A stretch of DNA of 22,672 nucleotides from the NCBI GenBank assembly GCA_028565635.1, contig JAOXYB010085275.1, forward strand, positions 1-22,672, given 5' to 3'. The translations under genes were made by a program, and so were the position numbers. The notes beneath the pieces were generated by a model. It worked only from the letters and a program-made list of their open reading frames with translations, searched no databases and had not been told where the DNA came from. The DNA is from Phoronis ovalis (Eukaryota > Phoronida > Phoronidae). Shown piece after piece: positions 11,501-19,126 of the stretch; position 1 is the stretch's first letter, and each line of letters starts with the position of its first letter.

Positions 11501-14500
11501 GGTATGTGACCCACTTTTCAAGGCACATAAAATGTCACCTAGCCTATTACACCTATCCACCTATAGCCTTTGTAAATCCACCTGTACTTTTCTGGAAATG
11601 GATGCAACTTCTCTAGCACAAATATGGCTGCCAGTTGGCCATTTTGAAAGCAAAATTTGTAATTTGACTTGTATATTTTGTATCCTATATTGACACAAAG
11701 CTATTTGTTTATATGGATTGATAACTTAGTTGAATGGTAGAATAGAAATACAAACTGTTGACCCATATTTACTTCAACACAATTATATCAATTCTTCAAA
11801 ACACTACAATTCTTTTTAATATTTACAAAATTAAGGTAAATTGGGACAGAATACTGCTTGAGTGTTATATAAGGAGACATGATAAAGCAAATCAGTGATC
11901 TCAAAAAAAACATCATTCATTGTAGAAGGTTATATGATGTAATGACAAGACAGTTGTATATTTTTTCTTTAATTGATCCTAAATCAAGCAGCTGTTTCAG
12001 TCAAAGTATATGTTCCATTAAAATGTATTAGAATTACCATAAAACAACCTCTCTACCAGTAACGCAAACTTTATACCACCCCGAGATTCGTAATTATTTT
12101 CACACACTCCTGACTCTTCGACAATTTTTAACGGATCTCTGCTAAGCCAGAAACAAATCGTGACCATAATTCATATCACATAGTTTGTGTAGATGTTTGA
12201 TTATGTACACAGACATGAACATGTGCAGTATTAATGCTGAGAATGCTGTAAACTCATACCTGAATAGAATCTCCAGCCTCTCCATTTGGTCTGGATGCAT
12301 TCAACAGTTTTGACAATATGTGTGCCCTGAGTTCAGCCGTGTTCTCTAGTGTAAACTTCAATGTCTCTAAATAAGCTTCTTCAATGGTGTTGGCCAGTAT
12401 ACTCATGTCAACCCGTGTATCGCTTTCTGTCGGCACTTGCCACATGGTTGTAGGAACAATTCCCTGTTCTGTAAATTCTCCAGTATTTGTTGACACTACC
12501 GCAGATTCAACATTTGGTGGCATAAACACTAATTCATGCCCTTCAGCACCTCTTGTTCTTTTCTCACCCATGGACTGCACTGTCTCTGTTTCAGCTGGCC
12601 GGTAAGGCCTCTTTTTTAATGGACTCCTAGTTAATTGTTCATTTGATTTGCTTGCTTGATGTCTGACAGATTCTAATGCTGTATTTGCTACTATAACTGA
12701 TTTCATAGGTTGTCCCGGTTGAAGCTCCATGATTGTTGCCTGGGTCATTGGAATCATAGGTGGTATTTGACCGGGTGCAAGTACTAATCGCTGGGGAGAA
12801 TTCATCGTTGTGTTGATCACCAATACCTACAAATACAAATTCCTTAAGTTGAATCAACAAGTTGTCTGCAGAGACAGATGCTCATCACAACAGAGTTTCT
12901 ACTGAAAGGTGAGAAACACATGCAGTTTGCATATCACACATGGACCAGTCTAATATTTACAGGTAAGAAAGGTATATTTATTTGAATAATGCAATGTAGT
13001 ACTGTTGTATATTGTTCATTGTTAGGAATGGTTAGGTAATTATGTAGGATTAAGCTATGTAGGATTATATGTTGTTCAATTGACTGTTAGGTGTGGTTGG
13101 GTCATTATGGAGGATTAAGCCACATAGGATTATATTTTGTTCAATTGACTGTTAGGTGTGGTTAGGTAATTATGTAAGGTTAGGTCACAGAGGATTATAT
13201 TCTTCAATTGATTGTGAGGTGGGGTTATGTAAATAGGTACAGTTATATATCATTAGAGAGGAGACAAGTTAGGCAGATCACTTTAGGAAAGCAAAGAGTT
13301 AAGTTGGATACATCATTGTGTCAGGAGATTGAGAGAAGGTAAAGAGATACATATGTCGAACTTGTATATTTTTGTATATTACTATCGTAGTTTCGAAGTG
13401 GTATATTTTGTATACTACTTTCGTAGTTTAACAGTCTCAAGAAATGGGCTTTGAAGTAGAAAGAGGTGTGTAAATTGTAAAACATAGGTAAAATAGTAAA
13501 ATACTTAATAACCCCAGTGTAGTTGATACTGTAGGAACTGTTGTATTACAGGGCCGTCTTCCTTATGTTTTGATACAGAAAAACCTAGCCATAGAGTTCA
13601 TCTAAACAATGTCTTGTGTGACCTCGGTGACGTCGGAAGGTGGGTCGTGGCCAGCACCATACAATGGACTGAGAAGGTGAAGTGAAGCCAGACCTCGGAG
13701 CATCTCTCTTCCGGAACCACCACCAGAGTTTATAGTAGTAGTATCCCTACTCTGTCGCAAGAGGCAACAAAAGTTGTTGCCGTTACTTAATTATAATATG
13801 TGTTATCTCTGTTCATTGTCAACTGTAAATACATTATTTAATTCAGAACCTTTATTGTCTCTTGGGAATTGACCACACCCTATTCTCACTGTAACTTCAA
13901 CAATTATCTTAGTCTGTCTATCCCAGCCACAGTAACATCGTGACAAGTACTATACATTCATTGCCAAGTAACTGAGGCACTTAGACCCTTGAGTTAACGC
14001 CTCTAAAATAACTGATTCTATTTATAGTAGGTTTCCGAGTTATGCTCACACCGTATAAGGTACTGAATACTGGTTTGTATTTCACACCTCTATGTAAAAA
14101 CTACTAAAGTGGTTGGTGAGTATGAAGTGGTCTGTAGGTAAAGAGCGTAATTTATGCACCGTGTCTGATTTGGTAGAAGTAATTCTTAGAATCATAATAT
14201 ACACAAGTACTTCCAAATATCGAAAGCATTTCTTATTGTACGTTCATCAATCCACCTTTGAATTTTCAACGCTTCATCTTTTTGGATGTCAATGTCGCGC
14301 AATGTGATGTCCCCTCTCAGGAGCAAATGGCCATATTGAAAGTAATCAAGGTCAAAATAACCGACTGGTTCTTGACCTTTATTTTCCCTGTACCAAATAT
14401 GCTTTTAAACAAGCAAATTTTAGATTTATGTTCTGTAGTTTTGTAGATCTATATATAAACTTTAAGATAATTTTTGCCAAGTATGTACAAGGGTTTTTGA

Positions 14501-17500
14501 CTTACGTCTTTTTTTAAACCTTAAATACCTTAAAAATAACTACGTTCCTTACATGAACTCACAATATTTACAAATAAAAAAATTGCACTAATTAAAAGGA
14601 ACTAATGGTACATTTACCAAATATCGTTAATGGCTTATTTCTTCAAAACTACGCTTCACAATTGAAAATCACATTAGATATATTTCCCTTTCTACATAAT
14701 ATTCTTATTGCCTGCGCTTTTTTCATCCTTGAGCAATTATTATTAGCTAACATAAGCTAAAAAATTCCTACATCTTGCTCTTTGTTTACATTGCCACGCC
14801 AAGGACTATAACAATGCTGCATATCCTATAAGGATAGTATAAGCAGCAAAAATTACAACTTTTCCCAAAATTATGCTTACCAGATAATGAGAACTATTTG
14901 CAAAGTTCTTTTATCTTTGGATATATTAACATTAAAGTAAAACCTTTGTTAAAATGTATATGTTTACATGCCTATATCTTCATTTTTATTAAGAAAATTA
15001 ATAAAAGACAGTTACAGCCAAATAACAATTGAGTCCTTAAGAGATGATATTCAGACCAGTAGTTACTCTACCTGGGATGATGCCGCAGGGACAGGACTCT
15101 GCAGTATAGGTGTTGTTTCTCCTGATAACTGTCTCCGAACTGTCTGACCCTTACTCTTAGGTGTATTTCTGACACCAGCTCTAACTTTTTGTGATGTTTC
15201 ATTTGGTGTCTGTCTTGCTCGCTCAAGGTTTATCTGTAATGAAACATCCAAAATCACAAGTGGTAATGTTGTCTTTTTCTATCTATTTCATGCGTGGTAT
15301 TTTGAGCTCATTATTTTTAACTTGAACATTTGTTGCCTCCCCTCCTACACCTCCAAGTTCATGTATTTTCACCCTCGAGTTCTTTTCAGAAGCAACCTAA
15401 ACTTGCCAGTATCCCTCTACCGCTCCTCTCTCTGTAATTCAAATTCCAACTTCCCCTAGTTCCACAATCACACCATAATTATGTTAGATCCTCCCTATTT
15501 ATACACTTTTCCAGAACAGCTCTTAAACAGTCCTCAGTACCAGTCAATTAATAAAAAAAAAACAATTATACAGTTATATAAATCATGAGTCAGTTTCAGT
15601 TCTGTATCTTGCCAAAACATTCACTTAACACGTTTTAACCAACTTACCTGTAACTGAAGCTCTGAAGAATCCGGTGCTGCTCCAGTGCTGGGACCACCAC
15701 CACCGCCTCCACTGCTACCTCCACCTCCACCATTGCCACCACCACCACTGCCACCACCACCACTATCTGATTGTGACTGTGCCTGCATACGCATTAGTAA
15801 CTGCATGATGGAGGACGCCTCTCCAGGTTTATCCTGAGATTCAGATTTTTGTGCTTGATCTCCTTGTCCAATTTCATTAACACCTCCTCGATCACCAACC
15901 GCTCGGAGAAGTGTCGGGAAATCTGTGACGTTAGTTGTCTCTGCTTTCAGACTTAATAGACCATGTAATGCTTGAGCTGTCTGAGTGTCTTCTATCGTGC
16001 GACATGCTTCCGTGATCATTTCCCGCATTTTACGAGACCTTCGTCCAAGTTTTGCAGCTGAAAAAAGCAGAACAATGAAAATAAAGTCATTACTCAGGTA
16101 ACCAGTTTGCTTAGTGTGCGGTTATTCTTCAAAAATAGCAATTAATATATAATATAATTATACTTTTGTTTCTTGAATCAAGTCTACTTGGATGATACTT
16201 CGCATAATACTTGCAAGCTCAGGCACAGGTTAACATTAAGCCATTCGTTTGATAAAACAAAGTCAAAACACACAGCAGCGAGTATAACGTTACATTCAGA
16301 CAATGACAAAACAGTGCAGGGGATCCATGAGAGGTCTATGAAATAATGAAAGTAAAAAGTTTCAACCTCTGAGTAGCAGGTAGAAAAGTATGATATCTAA
16401 AATCAGGGTAAATAAAATGTTGAGATGACACCGATGGTTTGAATGTAAGCGTTTTGACTATAAGTGCACTTGTTCCATAATTGTTAAATCCTCATGCAAA
16501 ACTGCTAGTCAACAATAAGAGGCTTAAGAGTTAAAAGCAGAAATTATTATTCAGAAATTGTTATTCAAAATGTAACAAGAAGGTTTCTGAATGTTTTACC
16601 AGAGCGAGACATTCCAAGCGCCAAGCATTTCTGAAGTCTGCAGAACTGACATCGATTTCTGGTAGCAATGGTAATCTCACAGTTTTTACTGGCATTACAT
16701 CTCTTTCGGTTTGGGTCACCTATCTCTTGCAAAGCCCGTCGGAAGAACCCCTAAAATATTTGAGTAAGAATGAAAATGAAATTTACCAGATCTAGACATT
16801 CCAAGAGCCAGGCATTTTTGTAGCCGACAATACTGACAACGATTCCGTGTGGCCACAGTTATTTCACAGTTTTTGTTGAAGTAACATTTCTTCTTTGTCG
16901 GGTCACCAATATCTTGTAAAGCTCGACGGAAAAATCCCTACAACGTAGAATCCACAATAAATGGTCAACAGTAACTAACACTACCTGTATAGATTAGTAT
17001 GTAATCGGGGCACAACTCAGAAGACAAAGTACCGTATACATCACAGATGAATAGCCTAATAACAAACTATTCTTATGCTTAATAAAGACCATCTGCATGT
17101 ATAACGAACCAAAATGAACCCATAATTCAGTGTTTGGGAATTAATGACCACACTTTTTCCTGTATGCTCGAGTAATTAATTTACCGAACACGGAATTGAG
17201 TTTATAGCCACTCAGTATGTGTAAATAGTTCTATTTTCACAGTAGCATTCCTTAATCTTCCAAAACATTTTACAGTAAATGTTATACCTTACATCCTTCA
17301 CAAGCTAAAACCCCATAGTGAACTCCCGAGGACTTGTCTCCACAAACCAAACATTTTGCACCACTTCCTTCCTGTGCTGCTTGTTGTGCTGGCGGAGAAA
17401 CTGTTTGCACTGCAACCATGTATTCACCGCCATCAGATGGTGACTGGATCTCCGCTAAAGATAATACTTGAGGCTTACCGGTCATGCCCTGTTGTACATT

Positions 17501-17946
17501 AGGCATAAATTTACCTATCATGGCTCCCGGATTTGGAACCATAGCACTAGAACGTATTGTCACTGTTTCAGCTGGAGAAGATACTTCATACGATACGTGA
17601 GGAGTTACAACAGTCCCGGGTGATGATGTCTCGTACTGCAGATTTGATGACAGTGCATCCTCAACATACTGTATAGTAGGATGCGTGTCTATATGAGATA
17701 CAGTCACATCTTGTGATGGATTTTCAATTTCTAACACTTGTTCGGAATATTGCTGTTGTGTTGCAACAACAAATTCTTCTGATTTGTCAGTTACAGCAAC
17801 CTCTGCATGTGTGCCATTTTCCGTTGTCGTAGAAATAATGTGTTGCTGATTATCATCTGAGACTTTGTGCGATATAATTTCAATAGTTACAGTTGCTTCT
17901 TCCTCAATATCAGCTGATGACTCTTCACTATTAAACTGATCACCTC
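8293..17946 (-). CDS. NR1-type nuclear receptor (ROR/HR3-E75/Rev-erb-like), gene model, 5' end missing
   Basis: Coding segments in transcript order are 17946-17288, then either 16937-16787 (2A) or 16750-16600 (2B), then 16057-15648, 15233-15072, 12826-12260, 10770-10603, 9863-9644 and 8534-8293. Every junction has GT-AG ends and phases fit throughout. The product is about 859 residues: A/B region 1-198, DNA-binding domain about 199-281, hinge about 282-599, ligand-binding domain about 600-859. Zinc ligands are Cys199, 202, 216, 219 and Cys238, 244, 254, 257. The P-box CEGCKG is the NR1 type, binding AGGTCA-like half-sites. [10 protein letters not shown] and [10 protein letters not shown] resemble ROR/HR3, while LITPDRPGL and FAKRIPGF resemble E75/Rev-erb. 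Nuclear receptors act in the nucleus as ligand- or cofactor-regulated transcription factors. I place it in NR1 near groups D/E/F but cannot name the orthologue; a lineage-specific group is possible. The initiator exon was not found unless translation starts at the ATG at 17989. Confidence 0.93.
8535..9643 (-). other. intron 7 of the nuclear receptor gene
   Basis: This 1109-nt intron starts with GTAGGA on the minus strand and ends in ctttcag. It contains a short CA-rich microsatellite around 8577-8604. No coding or RNA feature was seen. Confidence 0.85.
9644..9863 (-). CDS. nuclear receptor exon 7: LBD helices 5-8
   Basis: The exon follows a clean acceptor (tcatttcag) and ends in phase 1 before GTAGGA. 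It encodes residues 707-779, continuing helix 5 (VACVMHASF), then the beta-turn region and helices 6-8, including [20 protein letters not shown], where NR1 D/E/F members have a similar FEF-KLNALQL-DEE segment. The next exon completes the last codon as Asp. Confidence 0.93.
9864..10602 (-). other. intron 6 of the nuclear receptor gene
   Basis: This 739-nt AT-rich intron begins GTAAAC and ends tttcag on the minus strand, phase 0. Nothing else recognisable is in it. Confidence 0.85.
10603..10770 (-). CDS. nuclear receptor exon 6: LBD helices 3-5 with family signature
   Basis: The exon is 168 nt, phase 0 at both ends, between an acceptor ending ttttag and a donor GTAAAC. It encodes residues 651-706. 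It contains the nuclear-receptor LBD signature, FAKRIPGF then [10 protein letters not shown], with Lys683 at the helix 3 charge-clamp position. The wording is closest to the E75/Rev-erb/ROR group. Confidence 0.94.
10771..12259 (-). other. intron 5 of the nuclear receptor gene, carrying dispersed repeats
   Basis: This 1489-nt intron begins GTATGA and ends ttttag on the minus strand. Its middle part, about 10950-11690, is made of degenerate copies of the same repeat family as 5262-6690. The remainder is plain AT-rich sequence. Confidence 0.8.
10950..11690 (-). repeat. second cluster of the dispersed repeat family, opposite orientation
   Basis: Blocks complementary to those in the 5262-6690 array recur here. 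'ttgatc-gataaaaactg' occurs near 11010-11030, in diverged form at 11153-11170, and at 11383-11402. Segments related to 'ggccagttggccatcttgaa' occur near 11066-11086, 11298-11312 and 11629-11650. The copies lie in the same sense as the inverted copy at 6497-6690 and so opposite to the main array. The open frames at 11048-11290 and 11451-11693 are repeat-derived. Confidence 0.65.
12260..12826 (-). CDS. nuclear receptor exon 5: hinge and LBD helix 1
   Basis: The exon is 567 nt, phase 0 at both ends, between an acceptor ending tttgtag and donor GTATGA. It encodes residues 462-650. The first two-thirds is a Pro/Gln/Met/Thr-rich, presumably disordered hinge with a basic patch ([10 protein letters not shown]) that could serve as a nuclear localisation signal. 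The end, about 600-622 ([20 protein letters not shown]), resembles helix 1 of NR1 LBDs, where ROR/HR3 proteins have a similar I-KAH-ETC segment. Confidence 0.9.
13001..13240. repeat. 65-bp minisatellite, about 3.5 copies
   Basis: Units beginning 'gttaggtgtggttaggtaat' start near 13021, 13086, 13151 and 13214, giving periods of 65, 65 and 63. Each carries 'tatgtaggattaag' and 'aggattatatt-tgttcaattg' blocks. Copies are highly similar, so the expansion is relatively recent compared with the dispersed repeats. Confidence 0.8.
13360..13435. repeat. short tandem duplication, two units of about 34-38 bp
   Basis: Two adjacent segments read gtatatttt, then tgtata(t/c)tact, then tcgtagttt, with a few differences between them. 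It is a small local duplication with no sign of function. Confidence 0.5.
13530..13945. mobile_element. possible solo LTR of a retrotransposon
   Basis: This segment starts TGTAGGAACT and ends ATCGTGACA, so it has TG...CA termini. It is less AT-rich than its surroundings and contains a promoter-to-polyA-like series of short motifs, with 'gtaaatacattattt' in the last third. Flanking pentamers (gatac and agtac) match only in part, and no tRNA primer site follows. The assignment rests on general LTR appearance and is weak. Confidence 0.25.
14220..14410 (-). repeat. single copy of the dispersed repeat family
   Basis: The reverse complement contains, in order, blocks matching the array at 5262-6690: the promoter-proximal 'ggtacaggg-aaaata' segment, 'ttgacc-gattacttc', 'atatggcca', and 'ttcaaaggtggatt-atgaacg', the last corresponding to about 5915-5940. 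This shows the family moves as separate copies as well as in clusters. Confidence 0.6.
15072..15233 (-). CDS. nuclear receptor exon 4: hinge segment
   Basis: The exon is 162 nt, phase 0 at both ends, between an acceptor ending cattacag and donor GTAGAG. It encodes residues 408-461, a basic Arg/Lys/Ser/Thr-rich stretch ([23 protein letters not shown]) with TP and SP pairs that could be phosphorylated or act as a nuclear localisation signal. It has no domain of its own. Assignment rests on splice sites, phase and position, so it might be alternatively spliced in frame. Confidence 0.75.
15234..15647 (-). other. intron 3 of the nuclear receptor gene
   Basis: This 414-nt phase-0 intron begins GTAAGT, a perfect donor, and ends cattacag on the minus strand. 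It holds no recognisable feature. Confidence 0.85.
15648..16057 (-). CDS. nuclear receptor exon 3: C-terminal extension of the DBD and Gly-rich hinge
   Basis: The exon follows a strong acceptor (gcttttttcag), completes the split Ala codon left by exon 2A or 2B, and ends in phase 0 before GTAAGT. It encodes residues 271-407. It starts with the C-terminal extension [14 protein letters not shown], whose GRRSRK stretch corresponds to the minor-groove-contacting box after the second finger. A helical segment ([18 protein letters not shown]), an acidic/Gln linker and a long Gly/Ser tract (about residues 373-395) follow. The Gly tract is encoded by a GGT/GGC-type repeat and is probably length-variable. 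Confidence 0.93.
16058..16599 (-). other. intron between exon 2B and exon 3
   Basis: This 542-nt intron begins GTAAAA after exon 2B and ends with a strong pyrimidine tract and cag. When exon 2A is used, the intron extends from 16786 to 16058 (729 nt) and exon 2B is removed within it. No further finger-like exon copy is visible. Confidence 0.85.
16600..16750 (-). CDS. nuclear receptor exon 2B: alternative second zinc finger
   Basis: The exon is 151 nt, starting in phase 0 after atattttag and ending in phase 1 before GTAAAAC. It encodes [19 protein letters not shown]-box C-NASKN-C, then [13 protein letters not shown] and [13 protein letters not shown]. All four zinc cysteines (exon residues 18, 24, 34, 37) are present. 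It differs from exon 2A at nine of 50 residues: 9, 14, 15, 17, 19, 20, 21, 28 and 36. It is the distal copy in transcript order. Its acceptor, pyrimidine tract and branch point all lie in the 36 nt separating it from 2A. Open frame, intact splice sites and mostly silent divergence argue that it is used. Confidence 0.9.
16751..16786 (-). promoter_or_regulatory. 36-nt spacer between the alternative exons, splice-blocking
   Basis: The spacer has a donor (GTAAAT) for exon 2A at one end and an acceptor (ttttag) for exon 2B at the other. A branch-point match (cttac, A at position 22) lies only about 22 nt from that donor. Spliceosomal introns in animals need more room between donor and branch point, so 2A cannot readily be joined to 2B. 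This steric exclusion is known from alpha-tropomyosin exons 2 and 3. The length and motifs are read directly; the effect is inferred. Confidence 0.8.
16787..16937 (-). CDS. nuclear receptor exon 2A: second zinc finger
   Basis: The exon is 151 nt, phase 0 after cgttgtag and phase 1 before GTAAAT. It encodes [19 protein letters not shown]-box C-YFNKN-C, then [13 protein letters not shown] and [13 protein letters not shown] (product residues 221-270). The four zinc-binding cysteines are at 238, 244, 254 and 257. Spacing C-X5-C-X9-C-X2-C is canonical for the second finger. The stretch between GFFRR and the first cysteine is 12 residues, against 9 in RAR/ROR and 10 in E75. Its upstream pyrimidine tract is weak, so inclusion may need help from regulators. 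Confidence 0.93.
16938..17287 (-). other. intron 1 (exon 1 to exon 2A)
   Basis: This 350-nt phase-0 intron starts GTATAA and ends cgttgtag. It interrupts the DNA-binding domain between CEGCK and GFFRR. Elements choosing 2A or 2B would be expected here or downstream of 2B, but I could not pick out a specific one. Confidence 0.85.
17288..17946 (-). CDS. nuclear receptor exon 1 (first found): A/B region and first zinc finger
   Basis: The exon encodes about 220 residues. Residues 1-198 are a Glu/Thr/Val/Ser/Gln-rich, presumably disordered A/B (AF-1) region, acidic at the start. Residues 199-219 are the first zinc finger: [14 protein letters not shown], then P-box CEGCK, with C-X2-C-X13-C-X2-C spacing, closest to ROR/HR3. 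The exon ends in phase 0 before GTATAA. On its 5' side a good acceptor (ttctcattgcag) fits a phase-1 junction with an unseen upstream exon. Alternatively the frame stays open to an ATG at 17989, adding 14 residues. I favour the splice site, at roughly two to one, because the sequence before it looks intronic. Confidence 0.88.
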
Positions 17947-18593
17947 CTGCAATGAGAACAGATTTTTTATAAAAAATCCTCTTCGTCATCGCAGTAAAGT
18001 TCTATAAAGTATGTGTTTAGTTACTCTGAAACACCTATTAATTTCTATGCCTGTCAATCAAATTAAATGCCTGTCCCACTGAAACCATTCAATTATTTAA
18101 GCTGACATTTTGACCAATAAAAAAACAGCATTAAGAACATCAGCTTATGTGAACAGGATAGATACTAGTTTGGTCATTGCCTGTTGGGGACAATAGGTCT
18201 CATTTCACTCACTTTATGCTAACTATGGACATCATACAAGGATTAAATTATGTATTTTATGATCGCTTGTGCTACATATATGGCATTAGAAAATTTAAAT
18301 GTTTTTTTTTTAGGAATAACGTGCTTAGTAACATTATCTCATATTTAATACCCACCACAATCAATGGGACTGTGAAAAAAAGAGTCAAATTATTATCACT
18401 GAAATTCACAAAATTCCACAAATCAGGATCTGAATTATTAGAAAATGAACAAAAATGTGTAGTGTCACACAGCGACATCACTATATGGCTTCCAACACAA
18501 TGCTTTTTACATGGAACCATTTTGGATTCCAAAATAATATTTACAAAAAAATGTAATGTTGATACAGGAATTAAAAAAAAAAATTGACAAAAA

Positions 18594-18650
18594 CCCGGGA
18601 TTGAACATTAGACTTTAACCTAACACTCTCCCAACTAGGTTATTTCTCCT
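18594..18650 (-). repeat. tRNA-like sequence, probable SINE head remnant
   Basis: The minus strand shows a degenerate A-box-like stretch (acctagttgggagag, about 18640-18626) and an excellent Pol III B box (gttcaatccc, 18606-18597). Between them gttag/ctaat could form an anticodon-type stem. No matching acceptor stem or T-stem is present, so it is not a working tRNA. A run of 11 T on the minus strand (18583-18573) follows, as in Pol III terminators. Confidence 0.45.
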
Positions 18651-18723
18651 GCTGTATAATCGATCATATTAGTTTCAGTATATTGTAATGAAACAGCAAC
18701 GGAGTTTCGTTGGCTGTCTTATC

Positions 18724-18764
18724 CTTTCGTATTGGATTCTAAATATCTTTCGTATTGGATTCTA
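18724..18764. repeat. short tandem duplication, 23-bp period
   Basis: The 18-mer ctttcgtattggattcta occurs at 18724-18741 and again, identically, at 18747-18764. This is a recent local duplication with no evident function. Confidence 0.8.
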
Positions 18765-19004
18765 CATACCATGACCGCAACATATTATTAAAACATGCGT
18801 AAGAGCTGGGAATACATACACAAAAAACATGAGTGCAATATTATTTCGATTAATCACTTTACTTTGTCACTCGGTAAGTGCAACTGCTACGCAAGCAGAT
18901 GGTGGCACCAACAAGTGGCCCCCTTATCTGAAGTGATGTGTAATGGTTTATAGTAGGAGCGAATCAGGAAATTGTCATTTCTACCAATGTCTTGCGCGGT
19001 CCAG

Positions 19005-19126
19005 TATGAACTATCCAAAAAACATTGTTGGCACTCAACCATGCAAAGGATCACATCATACAATCCTCTGTGTGGCCCTATATGAACTATCCAAAAAGCA
19101 TTGTTGGTATTGAACCGTGGAAAGGA
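19005..19126. repeat. direct repeat of about 46 bp, spaced 76 bp
   Basis: The segment starting tatgaactatccaaaaa at 19005 recurs at 19081, followed in both by cattgttgg, then aacc-tg-aaaggat. The copies differ at several positions. It is probably a two-copy minisatellite or part of an older repeat; the minus-strand frame across it shows the duplication but no protein family. Confidence 0.7.

Larger units (their letters stand above)
12827..15071 (-). other. intron 4 of the nuclear receptor gene
   Basis: This 2245-nt intron runs from donor GTAGAG to an acceptor ending tttgtag on the minus strand. It hosts a 65-bp minisatellite, a possible solo LTR and one repeat-family copy, listed separately. 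From 14420 to 15071 I see only AT-rich sequence. Confidence 0.85.

Noticed and set aside
11048-11693. Open frames within the intron repeat cluster
   Set aside because: They fall inside degenerate repeat copies; the other copies have no conserved frame.
16600-16750. Exon 2B as a dead duplicate of exon 2A
   Set aside because: It has no stop, keeps all four cysteines and both splice sites, has the same length, and differs mostly by silent changes.
16600-17360. A receptor with two complete DNA-binding domains (2DBD/NR7 type)
   Set aside because: Only the second finger is duplicated; the first finger exon is single, and joining 2A to 2B breaks the frame.
18177-18587. 136-codon plus-strand frame
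   Set aside because: Codon use is AT-driven, with no recognisable motif, and it ends in a poly(A) stretch.
18594-18650. A functional tRNA gene
   Set aside because: No acceptor stem or T-stem can form, although the B box is good.
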